This document shows positions 39,490 to 52,135 of a DNA stretch of 64,000 nucleotides, piece after piece. Made by a program: the position numbers and the translations under genes. The DNA comes from Coriaria nepalensis (taxonomy: Eukaryota > Streptophyta > Magnoliopsida > Cucurbitales > Coriariaceae). A model generated the notes under the pieces. It did not search any database. It was not told the DNA's origin and saw only the letters and a program-made list of their open reading frames with translations. The stretch is taken from assembly GCA_027186245.1 (NCBI GenBank), contig CP114481.1, positions 27,931,501 to 27,995,500 on the forward strand, written 5' to 3'. Position 1 is the first letter of the stretch, and each line of letters starts with the position of its first letter.

Positions 39490-42400
39490 CAACTATACAT
39501 TTACTTGGCCTTAAAATCATGTCATTGAGGCTCTTCTAGCCATTAAACCATTATAAATGAATTCGAACGAATTATATTTTTGTCCTTCAAACATGATTTT
39601 CTTACATAACCTCCAATTAATTTATTGAATATAAAAATGCATTATTTTAGCCTTAAAGAGCATATCATTCAGTCTTTTGATATCATTAAATTGTTTGAAA
39701 GCACTTCGAACTCATTCTATGATTGCTTTTTAAAACACGACTTTCATGCATAACTTGCGATTGATCTACCGAAGGCAACTATGCATTTTTTTAGTGTTAA
39801 AATCATATTATTGCATCTCTTTTACTCATTAAATCATTCTAAATCCGTTCAGACGAAATTCGCCTTTTAAACAAGACTTTCGTGCATAACTTGCAGTTGA
39901 TCTATTGAAGGCAACTATACATTTACTTAGCCTTAAAATCATGTCATTGAGGCTCTTCTAGCCATTAAACCATTATAAATGAATTCGAACGAATTATATT
40001 TTTGTCCTTCAAACATGATTTTCTTACATAATCTGCAATTAATCTATTGAATATAACAATGCATTATTTTAGCCTTAAAGAGCATATCATTCAGTCTTTT
40101 GATATCATTAAATTGTTTGAAAGCACTTCGAACTCATTCTATTATTGCTTTTTAAAACATGACTTTCATGCATAACTTGGGATTGATCTACTGAAGGCAA
40201 CTATGCATTTTTTTAATGTTAAAGTCATATTATTTCATCTCTTTCACTCATTAAATCATTCTAAATCACTTCAGACGACATTCGCCTTTTAAACAAGACT
40301 TTCGTGCATAAGTTGCAGTTGATCTATTGAAGGCAACTATACATTTACTTAGCCTTAAAATCATGTCATTGAGGCTCTTCTAGCCATTAAACCATTATAA
40401 ATGAATTCGAACGAATTATATTTTTGTCCTTCAAACATGATTTTCTTACATAATCTGCAATTAATCTATTGAATATAACAATGCATTATTTTAGCCTTAA
40501 AGAGCATATTGTTCAGTCTTTTGATATCATTAAATTGTTTGAAAGCACTTCGAACTCATTCTATTATTGCTTTTTAAAACATGACTTTCATGCATAACTT
40601 GGGATTGATCTACTGAAGGCAACTATGCATTTTTTTAATGTTAAAGTCATATTATTGCATCTCTTTTACTCATTAAATCATTCTAAATCACTTCAGACGA
40701 AATTCGCCTTTTAAACATGACTTTCGTGCATAAGTTGCAGTTGATCTATTGAAGGCAACTATACATTTACTTGGCCTTAAAATCATGTCATTGAGGCTCT
40801 TCTAGCCATTAAACCATTATAAATGAATTCGAACGAATTATATTTTTGTCCTTCAAACATGATTTTCTTACATAATCTGCAATTAATCTATTGAATATAA
40901 CAATGCATTATTTTAGCCTTAAAGAGCATATCATTCAGTCTTTTGATATCATTAAATTGTTTGAAAGCACTTCGAACTCATTCTATTTTTGCTTTTTAAA
41001 ACATGACTTTCATGCATAACTTGGGATTGATCTACTGAAGGCAACTATGCATTTTTTTAATGTTAAAGTCATATTATTGCATCTCTTTTACTCATTAAAT
41101 CATTCTAAATCCGTTCAGACGAAATTCGCCTTTTAAACAAGACTTTCGTGCATAAGTTGCAGTTGATCTATTGAAGGCAACTATACATTTACTTGGCCTT
41201 AAAATCATGTCATTGAGGCTCTTCTAGCCATTAAACCATTATAAATGAATTCGAACGAATTATATTTTTGTCCTTCAAACATGATTTTCTTACATAACCT
41301 CCAATTAATTTATTGAATATAAAAATGCATTATTTTAGCCTTAAAGAGCATATCATTCAGTCTTTTGATATCATTAAATTGTTTGAAAGCACTTCGAACT
41401 CATTCTATTATTGCTTTTTAAAACACGACTTTCATGCATAACTTGCGATTGATCTACCGAAGGCAACTATGCATTTTTTTAGTGTTAAAATCATATTATT
41501 GCATCTCTTTTACTCATTAAATCATTCTAAATCCGTTCAGACGAAATTCGCCTTTTAAACCAGACTTTCGTGCATAACTTGCAGTTGATCTATTGAAGGC
41601 AACTATACATTTACTTAGCCTTAAAATCATGTCATTGAGGCTCTTCTAGCCATTAAACCATTATAAATGAATTCGAACGAATTATATTTTTGTCCTTCAA
41701 ACATGATTTTCTTACATAATCTGCAATTAATCTATTGAATATAACAATGCATTATTTTAGCCTTAAAGAGCATATCATTCAGTCTTTTGATATCATTAAA
41801 TTGTTTGAAAGCACTTCGAACTCATTCTATTATTGCTTTTTAAAACATGACTTTCATGCATAACTTGGGATTGATCTACTGAAGGCAACTATGCATTTTT
41901 TTAATGTTAAAGTCATATTATTTCATCTCTTTCACTCATTAAATCATTCTAAATCACTTCAGACGACATTCGCCTTTTAAACAAGACTTTCGTGCATAAG
42001 TTGCAGTTGATCTATTGAAGGCAACTATACATTTACTTAGCCTTAAAATCATGTCATTGAGGCTCTTCTAGCCATTAAACCATTATAAATGAATTCGAAC
42101 GAATTATATTTTTGTCCTTCAAACATGATTTTCTTACATAATCTGCAATTAATCTATTGAATATAACAATGCATTATTTTAGCCTTAAAGAGCATATCGT
42201 TCAGTCTTTTGATATCATTAAATTGTTTGAAAGCACTTCGAACTCATTCTATTATTGCTTTTTAAAACATGACTTTCATGCATAACTTGGGATTGATCTA
42301 CTGAAGGCAACTATGCATTTTTTTAATGTTAAAGTCATATTATTGCATCTCTTTTACTCATTAAATCATTCTAAATCACTTCAGACGAAATTCGCCTTTT

Positions 42401-42840
42401 AAACATGACTTTCGTGCATAAGTTGCAGTTGATCTATTGAAGGCAACTATACATTTACTTGGCCTTAAAATCATGTCATTGAGGCTCTTCTAGCCATTAA
42501 ACCATTATAAATGAATTCGAACGAATTATATTTTTGTCCTTCAAACATGATTTTCTTACATAATCTGCAATTAATCTATTGAATATAACAATGCATTATT
42601 TTAGCCTTAAAGAGCATATCATTCAGTCTTTTGATATCATTAAATTGTTTGAAAGCACTTCGAACTCATTCTATTTTTGCTTTTTAAAACATGACTTTCA
42701 TGCATAACTTGGGATTGATCTACTGAAGGCAACTATGCATTTTTTTAATGTTAAAGTCATATTATTGCATCTCTTTTACTCATTAAATCATTCTAAATCC
42801 GTTCAGACGAAATTCGCCTTTTAAACAAGACTTTCGTGCA
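39490..42840. repeat. 4-unit super-repeat, two copies of 1,688 bp
   Basis: 39,490-41,155 matches 41,178-42,843 at an offset of 1,688 bp. Shared markers are the GTTCAGTC variant of C (ATATTGTTCAG near 40,507 and ATATCGTTCAG near 42,195) and CTATTTTTGC at 40,983 and 42,671. The copies part near 41,156, where CATAAGTTG faces CATAACTTG at 42,844. Private differences include CTATGATTGC near 39,718 and AACCAGAC near 41,559. The second copy overlaps the start of the 8-unit block that follows. Confidence 0.82.
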
Positions 42841-44535
42841 TAACTTGCAGTTGATCTATTGAAGGCAACTATACATTTACTTAGCCTTAAAATCATGTCA
42901 TTGAGGCTCTTCTAGCCATTAAACCATTAAAAATGAATTCGAACGAATTATATTTTTGTCCTTCAAACATGATTTTCTTACATAACCTGCAATTAATCTA
43001 TTGAATATAACAATGCTTTATTTTAGCCTTAAAGAGCATATCATTCAGTCTTTTGATATCATTAAATTGTTTGAAAGCACTTCGAACTCATTCTATTATT
43101 GCTTTTTAAAACCCAACTTTCATGCATAACTTGCGATTGATCTACCGAAGGCAACTATGCATTTTTTTAGTGTTAAAGTCATATTATTGCATCTCTTTTA
43201 CTCATTAAATCATTCTAAATCAATTCAGACGAAATTCGCCTTTTAAACATGACTTTCGTGCATAAGTTGCAGTTGATCTATTGAAGGCAACTATACATTT
43301 ACTTGGCCTTAAAATCATGTCATTGAGGCTCTTCTAGCCATTAAACCATTATAAATGAATTCGAACGAATTATATTTTTGTCCTTCAAACATGATTTTCT
43401 TACATAACCTCCAATTAATTTATTGAATATAAAAATGCATTATTTTAGCCTTAAAGAGCATATCATTCAGTCTTTTGATATCATTAAATTGTTTGAAAGC
43501 AGTTCGAACTCATTCTATTATTGCTTTTTAAAACACGACTTTCATGCATAACTTGCGATTGATCTACCGAAGGCAACTATGCATTTTTTTAGTGTTAAAA
43601 TCATATTATTGCATCTCTTTTACTCATTAAATCATTCTAAATCACTTCAGACGACATTCGCCTTTTAAACATGACTTTCGTGCATAAGTTGCAGTTGATC
43701 TATTGAAGGCAACTATACATTTGCTTAGCCTTAAAATCATGTCATTGAGGCTCTTCTAGTCATTAAACCATTATAAATGAATTCGAACGAATTATATTTT
43801 TGTCCTTCAAACATGATTTTCTTACATAACCTGCAATTAATCTATTGAATATAACAATGCATTATTTTAGCCTTAAAGAGCATATCATTCAGTCTTTTGA
43901 TATCATTAAATTGTTTGAAAGCACTTCGAACTCATTCTATTATTGCTTTTTAAAACACGACTTTCATGCATAACTTGCGATTGATCTACTGAAGGCAACT
44001 ATGCGTTTTTTTAGTGTTAAAGTCATATTATTGCATCTCTTTTACTCATTAAATCACTCTAAATCACTTCAGACGAAATTTGCCTTTTAAACATGACTTT
44101 CGTGCATAAGTTGCAGTTGATCTATTGAAGGCAACTATACATTTACTTAGCCTTAAAATCATGTCATTGAGGCTCTTCTAGCCATTAAACCATTAAAAAT
44201 GAATTCGAACGAATTATATTTTTGTGCTTCAAACATGATTTTCTTACATAACCTGCAATTAATCTATTGAATATAACAATGCTTTATTTTAGCCTTAAAG
44301 AGCATATCATTCAGTCTTTTGATATCATTAAATTGTTTGAAAGCACTTCGAACTCATTCTATTATTGCTTTTTAAAACCCAACTTTCATGCATAACTTGC
44401 GATTGATCTACCGAAGGCAACTATGCATTTTTTTAGTGTTAAAGTCATATTATTGCATCTCTTTTACTCATTAAATCATTCTAAATCACTTCAGACGAAA
44501 TTCGCCTTTTAAACATGACTTTCGTGCATAAGTTG
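41160..44535. repeat. 8-unit super-repeat, block I copy 1 (3,376 bp)
   Basis: Eight 422-bp units that recur 3,376 bp downstream. Checks: CTATTTTTGC at 42,671 and 46,047; ACCCAAC at 43,111 and 46,487, and at 44,377 and 47,753; AGTTCGAACTC at 43,501 and 46,877; TTGCTTAGCC at 43,721 and 47,097; CACTCTAAATC at 44,055 and 47,431; GTGCTTCAAAC near 44,224 and 47,600. CCATTAAAAATG appears here first, near 42,924. One copy-specific change is AACCAGAC at 41,559 against AACAAGAC. Confidence 0.88.
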
Positions 44536-47500
44536 CAGTTGATCTATTGAAGGCAACTATACATTTACTTGGCCTTAAAATCATGTCATTGAGGCTCTTC
44601 TAGCCATTAAACCATTATAAATGAATTCGAACGAATTATATTTTTGTCCTTCAAACATGATTTTCTTACATAACCTCCAATTAATTTATTGAATATAAAA
44701 ATGCATTATTTTAGCCTTAAAGAGCATATCATTCAGTCTTTTGATATCATTAAATTGTTTGAAAGCACTTCGAACTCATTCTATTATTGCTTTTTAAAAC
44801 ACGACTTTCATGCATAACTTGCGATTGATCTACCGAAGGCAACTATGCATTTTTTTAGTGTTAAAATCATATTATTGCATCTCTTTTACTCATTAAATCA
44901 TTCTAAATCCGTTCAGACGAAATTCGCCTTTTAAACAAGACTTTCGTGCATAACTTGCAGTTGATCTATTGAAGGCAACTATACATTTACTTAGCCTTAA
45001 AATCATGTCATTGAGGCTCTTCTAGCCATTAAACCATTATAAATGAATTCGAACGAATTATATTTTTGTCCTTCAAACATGATTTTCTTACATAATCTGC
45101 AATTAATCTATTGAATATAACAATGCATTATTTTAGCCTTAAAGAGCATATCATTCAGTCTTTTGATATCATTAAATTGTTTGAAAGCACTTCGAACTCA
45201 TTCTATTATTGCTTTTTAAAACATGAATTTCATGCATAACTTGGGATTGATCTACTGAAGGCAACTATGCATTTTTTTAATGTTAAAGTCATATTATTTC
45301 ATCTCTTTCACTCATTAAATCATTCTAAATCACTTCAGACGACATTCGCCTTTTAAACAAGACTTTCGTGCATAAGTTGCAGTTGATCTATTGAAGGCAA
45401 CTATACATTTACTTAGCCTTAAAATCATGTCATTGAGGCTCTTCTAGCCATTAAACCATTATAAATGAATTCGAACGAATTATATTTTTGTCCTTCAAAC
45501 ATGATTTTCTTACATAATCTGCAATTAATCTATTGAATATAACAATGCATTATTTTAGCCTTAAAGAGCATATCGTTCAGTCTTTTGATATCATTAAATT
45601 GTTTGAAAGCACTTCGAACTCATTCTATTATTGCTTTTTAAAACATGACTTTCATGCATAACTTGGGATTGATCTACTGAAGGCAACTATGCATTTTTTT
45701 AATGTTAAAGTCATATTATTGCATCTCTTTTACTCATTAAATCATTCTAAATCACTTCAGACGAAATTCGCCTTTTAAACATGACTTTCGTGCATAAGTT
45801 GCAGTTGATCTATTGAAGGCAACTATACATTTACTTGGCCTTAAAATCATGTCATTGAGGCTCTTCTAGCCATTAAACCATTATAAATGAATTCGAACGA
45901 ATTATATTTTTGTCCTTCAAACATGATTTTCTTACATAATCTGCAATTAATCTATTGAATATAACAATGCATTATTTTAGCCTTAAAGAGCATATCATTC
46001 AGTCTTTTGATATCATTAAATTGTTTGAAAGCACTTCGAACTCATTCTATTTTTGCTTTTTAAAACATGACTTTCATGCATAACTTGGGATTGATCTACT
46101 GAAGGCAACTATGCATTTTTTTAATGTTAAAGTCATATTATTGCATCTCTTTTACTCATTAAATCATTCTAAATCCGTTCAGACGAAATTCGCCTTTTAA
46201 ACAAGACTTTCGTGCATAACTTGCAGTTGATCTATTGAAGGCAACTATACATTTACTTAGCCTTAAAATCATGTCATTGAGGCTCTTCTAGCCATTAAAC
46301 CATTAAAAATGAATTCGAACGAATTATATTTTTGTCCTTCAAACATGATTTTCTTACATAACCTGCAATTAATCTATTGAATATAACAATGCTTTATTTT
46401 AGCCTTAAAGAGCATATCATTCAGTCTTTTGATATCATTAAATTGTTTGAAAGCACTTCGAACTCATTCTATTATTGCTTTTTAAAACCCAACTTTCATG
46501 CATAACTTGCGATTGATCTACCGAAGGCAACTATGCATTTTTTTAGTGTTAAAGTCATATTATTGCATCTCTTTTACTCATTAAATCATTCTAAATCAAT
46601 TCAGACGAAATTCGCCTTTTAAACATGACTTTCGTGCATAAGTTGCAGTTGATCTATTGAAGGCAACTATACATTTACTTGGCCTTAAAATCATGTCATT
46701 GAGGCTCTTCTAGCCATTAAACCATTATAAATGAATTCGAACGAATTATATTTTTGTCCTTCAAACATGATTTTCTTACATAACCTCCAATTAATTTATT
46801 GAATATAAAAATGCATTATTTTAGCCTTAAAGAGCATATCATTCAGTCTTTTGATATCATTAAATTGTTTGAAAGCAGTTCGAACTCATTCTATTATTGC
46901 TTTTTAAAACACGACTTTCATGCATAACTTGCGATTGATCTACCGAAGGCAACTATGCATTTTTTTAGTGTTAAAATCATATTATTGCATCTCTTTTACT
47001 CATTAAATCATTCTAAATCACTTCAGACGACATTCGCCTTTTAAACATGACTTTCGTGCATAAGTTGCAGTTGATCTATTGAAGGCAACTATACATTTGC
47101 TTAGCCTTAAAATCATGTCATTGAGGCTCTTCTAGTCATTAAACCATTATAAATGAATTCGAACGAATTATATTTTTGTCCTTCAAACATGATTTTCTTA
47201 CATAACCTGCAATTAATCTATTGAATATAACAATGCATTATTTTAGCCTTAAAGAGCATATCATTCAGTCTTTTGATATCATTAAATTGTTTGAAAGCAC
47301 TTCGAACTCATTCTATTATTGCTTTTTAAAACACGACTTTCATGCATAACTTGCGATTGATCTACTGAAGGCAACTATGCGTTTTTTTAGTGTTAAAGTC
47401 ATATTATTGCATCTCTTTTACTCATTAAATCACTCTAAATCACTTCAGACGAAATTTGCCTTTTAAACATGACTTTCGTGCATAAGTTGCAGTTGATCTA

Positions 47501-47911
47501 TTGAAGGCAACTATACATTTACTTAGCCTTAAAATCATGTCATTGAGGCTCTTCTAGCCATTAAACCATTAAAAATGAATTCGAACGAATTATATTTTTG
47601 TGCTTCAAACATGATTTTCTTACATAACCTGCAATTAATCTATTGAATATAACAATGCTTTATTTTAGCCTTAAAGAGCATATCATTCAGTCTTTTGATA
47701 TCATTAAATTGTTTGAAAGCACTTCGAACTCATTCTATTATTGCTTTTTAAAACCCAACTTTCATGCATAACTTGCGATTGATCTACCGAAGGCAACTAT
47801 GCATTTTTTTAGTGTTAAAGTCATATTATTGCATCTCTTTTACTCATTAAATCATTCTAAATCACTTCAGACGAAATTCGCCTTTTAAACATGACTTTCG
47901 TGCATAAGTTG
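44536..47911. repeat. 8-unit super-repeat, block I copy 2 (3,376 bp)
   Basis: Second copy of the 41,160-44,535 unit, nearly identical at all markers checked. A private change is ACATGAATTTC near 45,224 where the other copies read ACATGACTTTC. Its exact phase is arbitrary because the repeat is tandem. Confidence 0.88.
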
Positions 47912-48950
47912 CAGTTGATCTATTGAAGGCAACTATACATTTACTTGGCCTTAAAATCATGTCATTGAGGCTCTTCTAGCCATTAAACCATTATAAATGA
48001 ATTCGAACGAATTATATTTTTGTCCTTCAAACATGATTTTCTTACATAACCTCCAATTAATTTATTGAATATAAAAATGCATTATTTTAGCCTTAAAGAG
48101 CATATCATTCAGTCTTTTGATATCATTAAATTGTTTGAAAGCACTTCGAACTCATTCTATTATTGCTTTTTAAAACACGACTTTCATGCATAACTTGCGA
48201 TTGATCTACCGAAGGCAACTATGCATTTTTTTAGTGTTAAAATCATATTATTGCATCTCTTTTACTCATTAAATCATTCTAAATCCGTTCAGACGAAATT
48301 CGCCTTTTAAACAAGACTTTCGTGCATAACTTGCAGTTGATCTATTGAAGGCAACTACACATTTACTTAGCCTTAAAATCATGTCATTGAGGCTCTTCTA
48401 GCCATTAAACCATTATAAATGAATTCGAACGAATTATATTTTTGTCCTTCAAACATGATTTTCTTACATAATCTGCAATTAATCTATTGAATATAACAAT
48501 GCATTATTTTAGCCTTAAAGAGCATATCATTCAGTCTTTTGATATCATTAAATTGTTTGAAAGCACTTCGAACTCATTCTATTATTGCTTTTTAAAACAT
48601 GACTTTCATGCATAACTTGGGATTGATCTACTGAAGGCAACTATGCATTTTTTTAATGTTAAAGTCATATTATTTCATCTCTTTCACTCATTAAATCATT
48701 CTAAATCACTTCAGACGACATTCGCCTTTTAAACAAGACTTTCGTGCATAAGTTGCAGTTGATCTATTGAAGGCAACTATACATTTACTTAGCCTTAAAA
48801 TCATGTCATTGAGGCTCTTCTAGCCATTAAACCATTATAAATGAATTCGAACGAATTATATTTTTGTCCTTCAAACATGATTTTCTTACATAATCTGCAA
48901 TTAATCTATTGAATATAACAATGCATTATTTTAGCCTTAAAGAGCATATC
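47912..48950. repeat. 8-unit super-repeat, block I partial copy 3
   Basis: Continues the 3,376-bp periodicity for about two and a half units and then fails near 48,951, where ATATCATTCAG replaces ATATCGTTCAG and the next A monomer reads ACACGAC with ATAATTTCATC. A private variant GCAACTACACATTT lies near 48,351. The partial copy merges into the second 8-unit block, whose own periodicity starts near 48,760. Confidence 0.8.
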
Positions 48951-51900
48951 ATTCAGTCTTTTGATATCATTAAATTGTTTGAAAGCACTTCGAACTCATT
49001 CTATTATTGCTTTTTAAAACACGACTTTCATGCATAACTTGGGATTGATCTACTGAAGGCAACTATGCATTTTTTTAATGTTAAAGTCATATAATTTCAT
49101 CTCTTTCACTCATTAAATCATTCTAAATCACTTCAGACGACATTCGCCTTTTAAACATGACTTTCGTGCATAAGTTGCAGTTGATCTATTGAAGGCAACT
49201 ATACATTTGCTTAGCCTTAAAATCAGGTCATTGAGGCTCTTCTAGCCATTAAACCATTATAAATGAATTCGAACGAATTATATTTTTGTCCTTCAAACAT
49301 GATTTTCTTACATAACCTGCAATTAATCTATTGAATATAACAATGCATTATTTTAGCCTTAAAGAGCATATCATTCAGTCTTTTGATATCATTAAATTGT
49401 TTGAAAGCACTTCGAACTCATTCTATTATTGCTTTTTAAAACACGACTTTCATGCATAACTTGCGATTGATCTACCGAAGGCAACTATGCATTTTTTTAG
49501 TGTTAAAGTCATATTATTGCATCTCTTTTACTCATTCAATCATTCTAAATCCGTTCAGACGAAATTCGCCTTTTAAACAAGACTTTCGTGCATAACTTGC
49601 AGTTGATCTATTGAAGGCAACTATACATTTACTTAGCCTTAAAATCATGTCATTGAGGCTCTTCTAGCCATTAAACCATTATAAATGAATTCGAACGAAT
49701 TATATTTTTGTCCTTCAAACATGATTTTCTTACATAATCTGCAATTAATCTATTGAATATAACAATGCATTATTTTAGCCTTAAAGAGCATATCATTCAG
49801 TCTTTTGATATCATTAAATTGTTTGAAAGCACTTCGAACTCATTCTATTATTGCTTTTTAAAACACGACTTTCATGCATAACTTGCGATTGATCTACTGA
49901 AGGCAACTATGCGTTTTTTTAGTGTTAAAGTCATATTATTGCATATCTTTTACTCATTAAATCACTCTAAATCACTTCAGACGAAATTTGCCTTTTAAAC
50001 ATGACTTTCGTGCATAAGTTGCAGTTGATCTATTGAAGGCAACTATACATTTACTTAGCCTTAAAATCATGTCATTGAGGCTCTTCTAGCCATTAAACCA
50101 TTAAAAATGAATTCGAACGAATTATATTTTTGTCCTTCAAACATGATTTTCTTACATAACCTGCAATTAATCTATTGAATATAACAATGCTTTATTTTAG
50201 CCTTCAAGAGCATATCATTCAGTATTTTGATATCATTAAATTGTTTGAAAGCACTTCGAACTCATTCTATTATTGCTTTTTAGAACACGACTTTCATGCA
50301 TAACTTGGGATTGATCTACTGAAGGCAACTATGCATTTTTTTAATGTTAAAGTCATACTATTTCATCTCTTTCACTCATTAAATCATTCTAAATCACTTC
50401 AGACGACATTCGCCTTTTAAACATGACTTTCGTGCATAAGTTGCAGTTGATCTATTGAAGGCAACTATACATTTACTTAGCCTTAAAATCATGTCATTGA
50501 GGCTCTTCTAGCCATTAAACCATTATAAATGAATTCGAACGAATTATATTTTTGTCCTTCAAACATGATTTTCTTACATAACCTGCAATTAATCTATTGA
50601 ATATAACAATGCATTATTTTAGCCTTAAAGAGCATATCATTCAGTCTTTTGATATCATTAAATTGTTTGAAAGCACTTCGAACTCATTCTATTATTGCTT
50701 TTTAAAAAACGACTTTCATGCATAACTTGCGATTGATCTACTGAAGGCAACTATGCATTTTTTTAGTGTTAAAGTCATATTATTGCATCTCTTTTACTCA
50801 TTAAATCATTCTAAATCACTTCAGACGAAATTCGCCTTTTAAACATGACTTTCGTGCATAAGTTGCAGTTGATCTATTGAAGGCAACTATACATTTACTT
50901 AGCCTTAAAATCAGGTCATTGAGGCTCTTCTAGCCATTAAACCATTATAAATGAATTCGAACGAATTATATTTTTGTCCTTCAAACATGATTTTCTTACA
51001 TAACCTGCAATTAATCTATTGAATATAACAATGCATTATTTTAGCCTTAAAGAGCATATCATTCAGTCTTTTGATATCATTAAATTGTTTGAAAGCACTT
51101 CGAACTCATTCTATTATTGCTTTTTAAAACACGACTTTCATGCATTACTTGGGATTGATCTACTGAAGGCAACTATGCATTTTTTTAATGTTAAAGTCAT
51201 ATTATTTCATCTCTTTCACTCATTAAATCATTCTAAATCACTTCAAACGAAATTCGCCTTTTAAACATGACTTTCGTGCATAAGTTGCAGTTAATCTATT
51301 GAAGGCAACTATACATTTACTTAGCCTTAAAATCATGTCATTGAGGCTCTTCTAGCCATTAAACCATTATAAATGAATTCGAACGAATTATATTTTTGTC
51401 CTTCAAACATGATTTTCTTACATAATCTGCAATTAATCTATTGAATATAACAATGCATTATTTTAGCCTTAAAGAGCATATCATTCAGTCTTTTGATATC
51501 ATTAAATTGTTTGAAAGCACTTCGAACTCATTCTATTATTGCTTTTTAAAAAATGACTTTCATGCATAACTTGCGATTGATCTACTGAAGGCAACTATGC
51601 ATTTTTTTAGTGTTAAAGTCATATTATTGCATCTCTTTTACTCATTAAATCATTCTAAATCACTTCAGACGAAATTCGCCTTTTAAACATGACTTTCGTG
51701 CATAAGTTGCAGTTGATCTATTGAAGGCAACTATACATTTACTTAGCCTTAAAATCATGTCATTGAGGCTCTTCTAGCCATTAAACCATTATAAATGAAT
51801 TCGAACGAATTATATTTTTGTCCTTCAAACATGATTTTCTTACATAATCTGCAATTAATCTATTGAATATAACAATGCATTATTTTAGCCTTAAAGAGCA

Positions 51901-52135
51901 TATCATTCCGTCTTTTGATATCATTAAATTGTTTGAAAGCACTTCGAACTCATTCTAATATTGCTTTTTAAAACACGACTTTCATGCATTACTTGGGATT
52001 GATCTACTGAAGGCAACTATGCATTTTTTTAATGTTAAAGTCATATTATTTCATCTCTTTCACTCATTAAATCATTCTAAATCACTTCAGACGAAATTCG
52101 CCTTTTAAACATGACTTTCGTGCATAAGTTGCAGT
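48760..52135. repeat. 8-unit super-repeat, block II copy 1 (3,376 bp)
   Basis: A different set of eight units, again repeating at 3,376 bp. Checks: AATCAGGTCA at 49,221 and 52,597, and near 50,909 and 54,285; TTCAATCATTC at 49,535 and 52,911; AGTATTTTGA at 50,221 and 53,597; TTTTAAAAAATGAC near 51,544 and 54,920. This copy holds the private trio TCATTCCG (51,903), CTAATATTGC (about 51,956) and CTAGCTATT (about 52,196). Confidence 0.87.

Noticed and set aside
51019..51264. 81-codon plus-strand frames here and at 54,395, 55,239 and 56,927
   Set aside because: They are TTG-initiated, lie in satellite, and are identical only because the units were recently duplicated.
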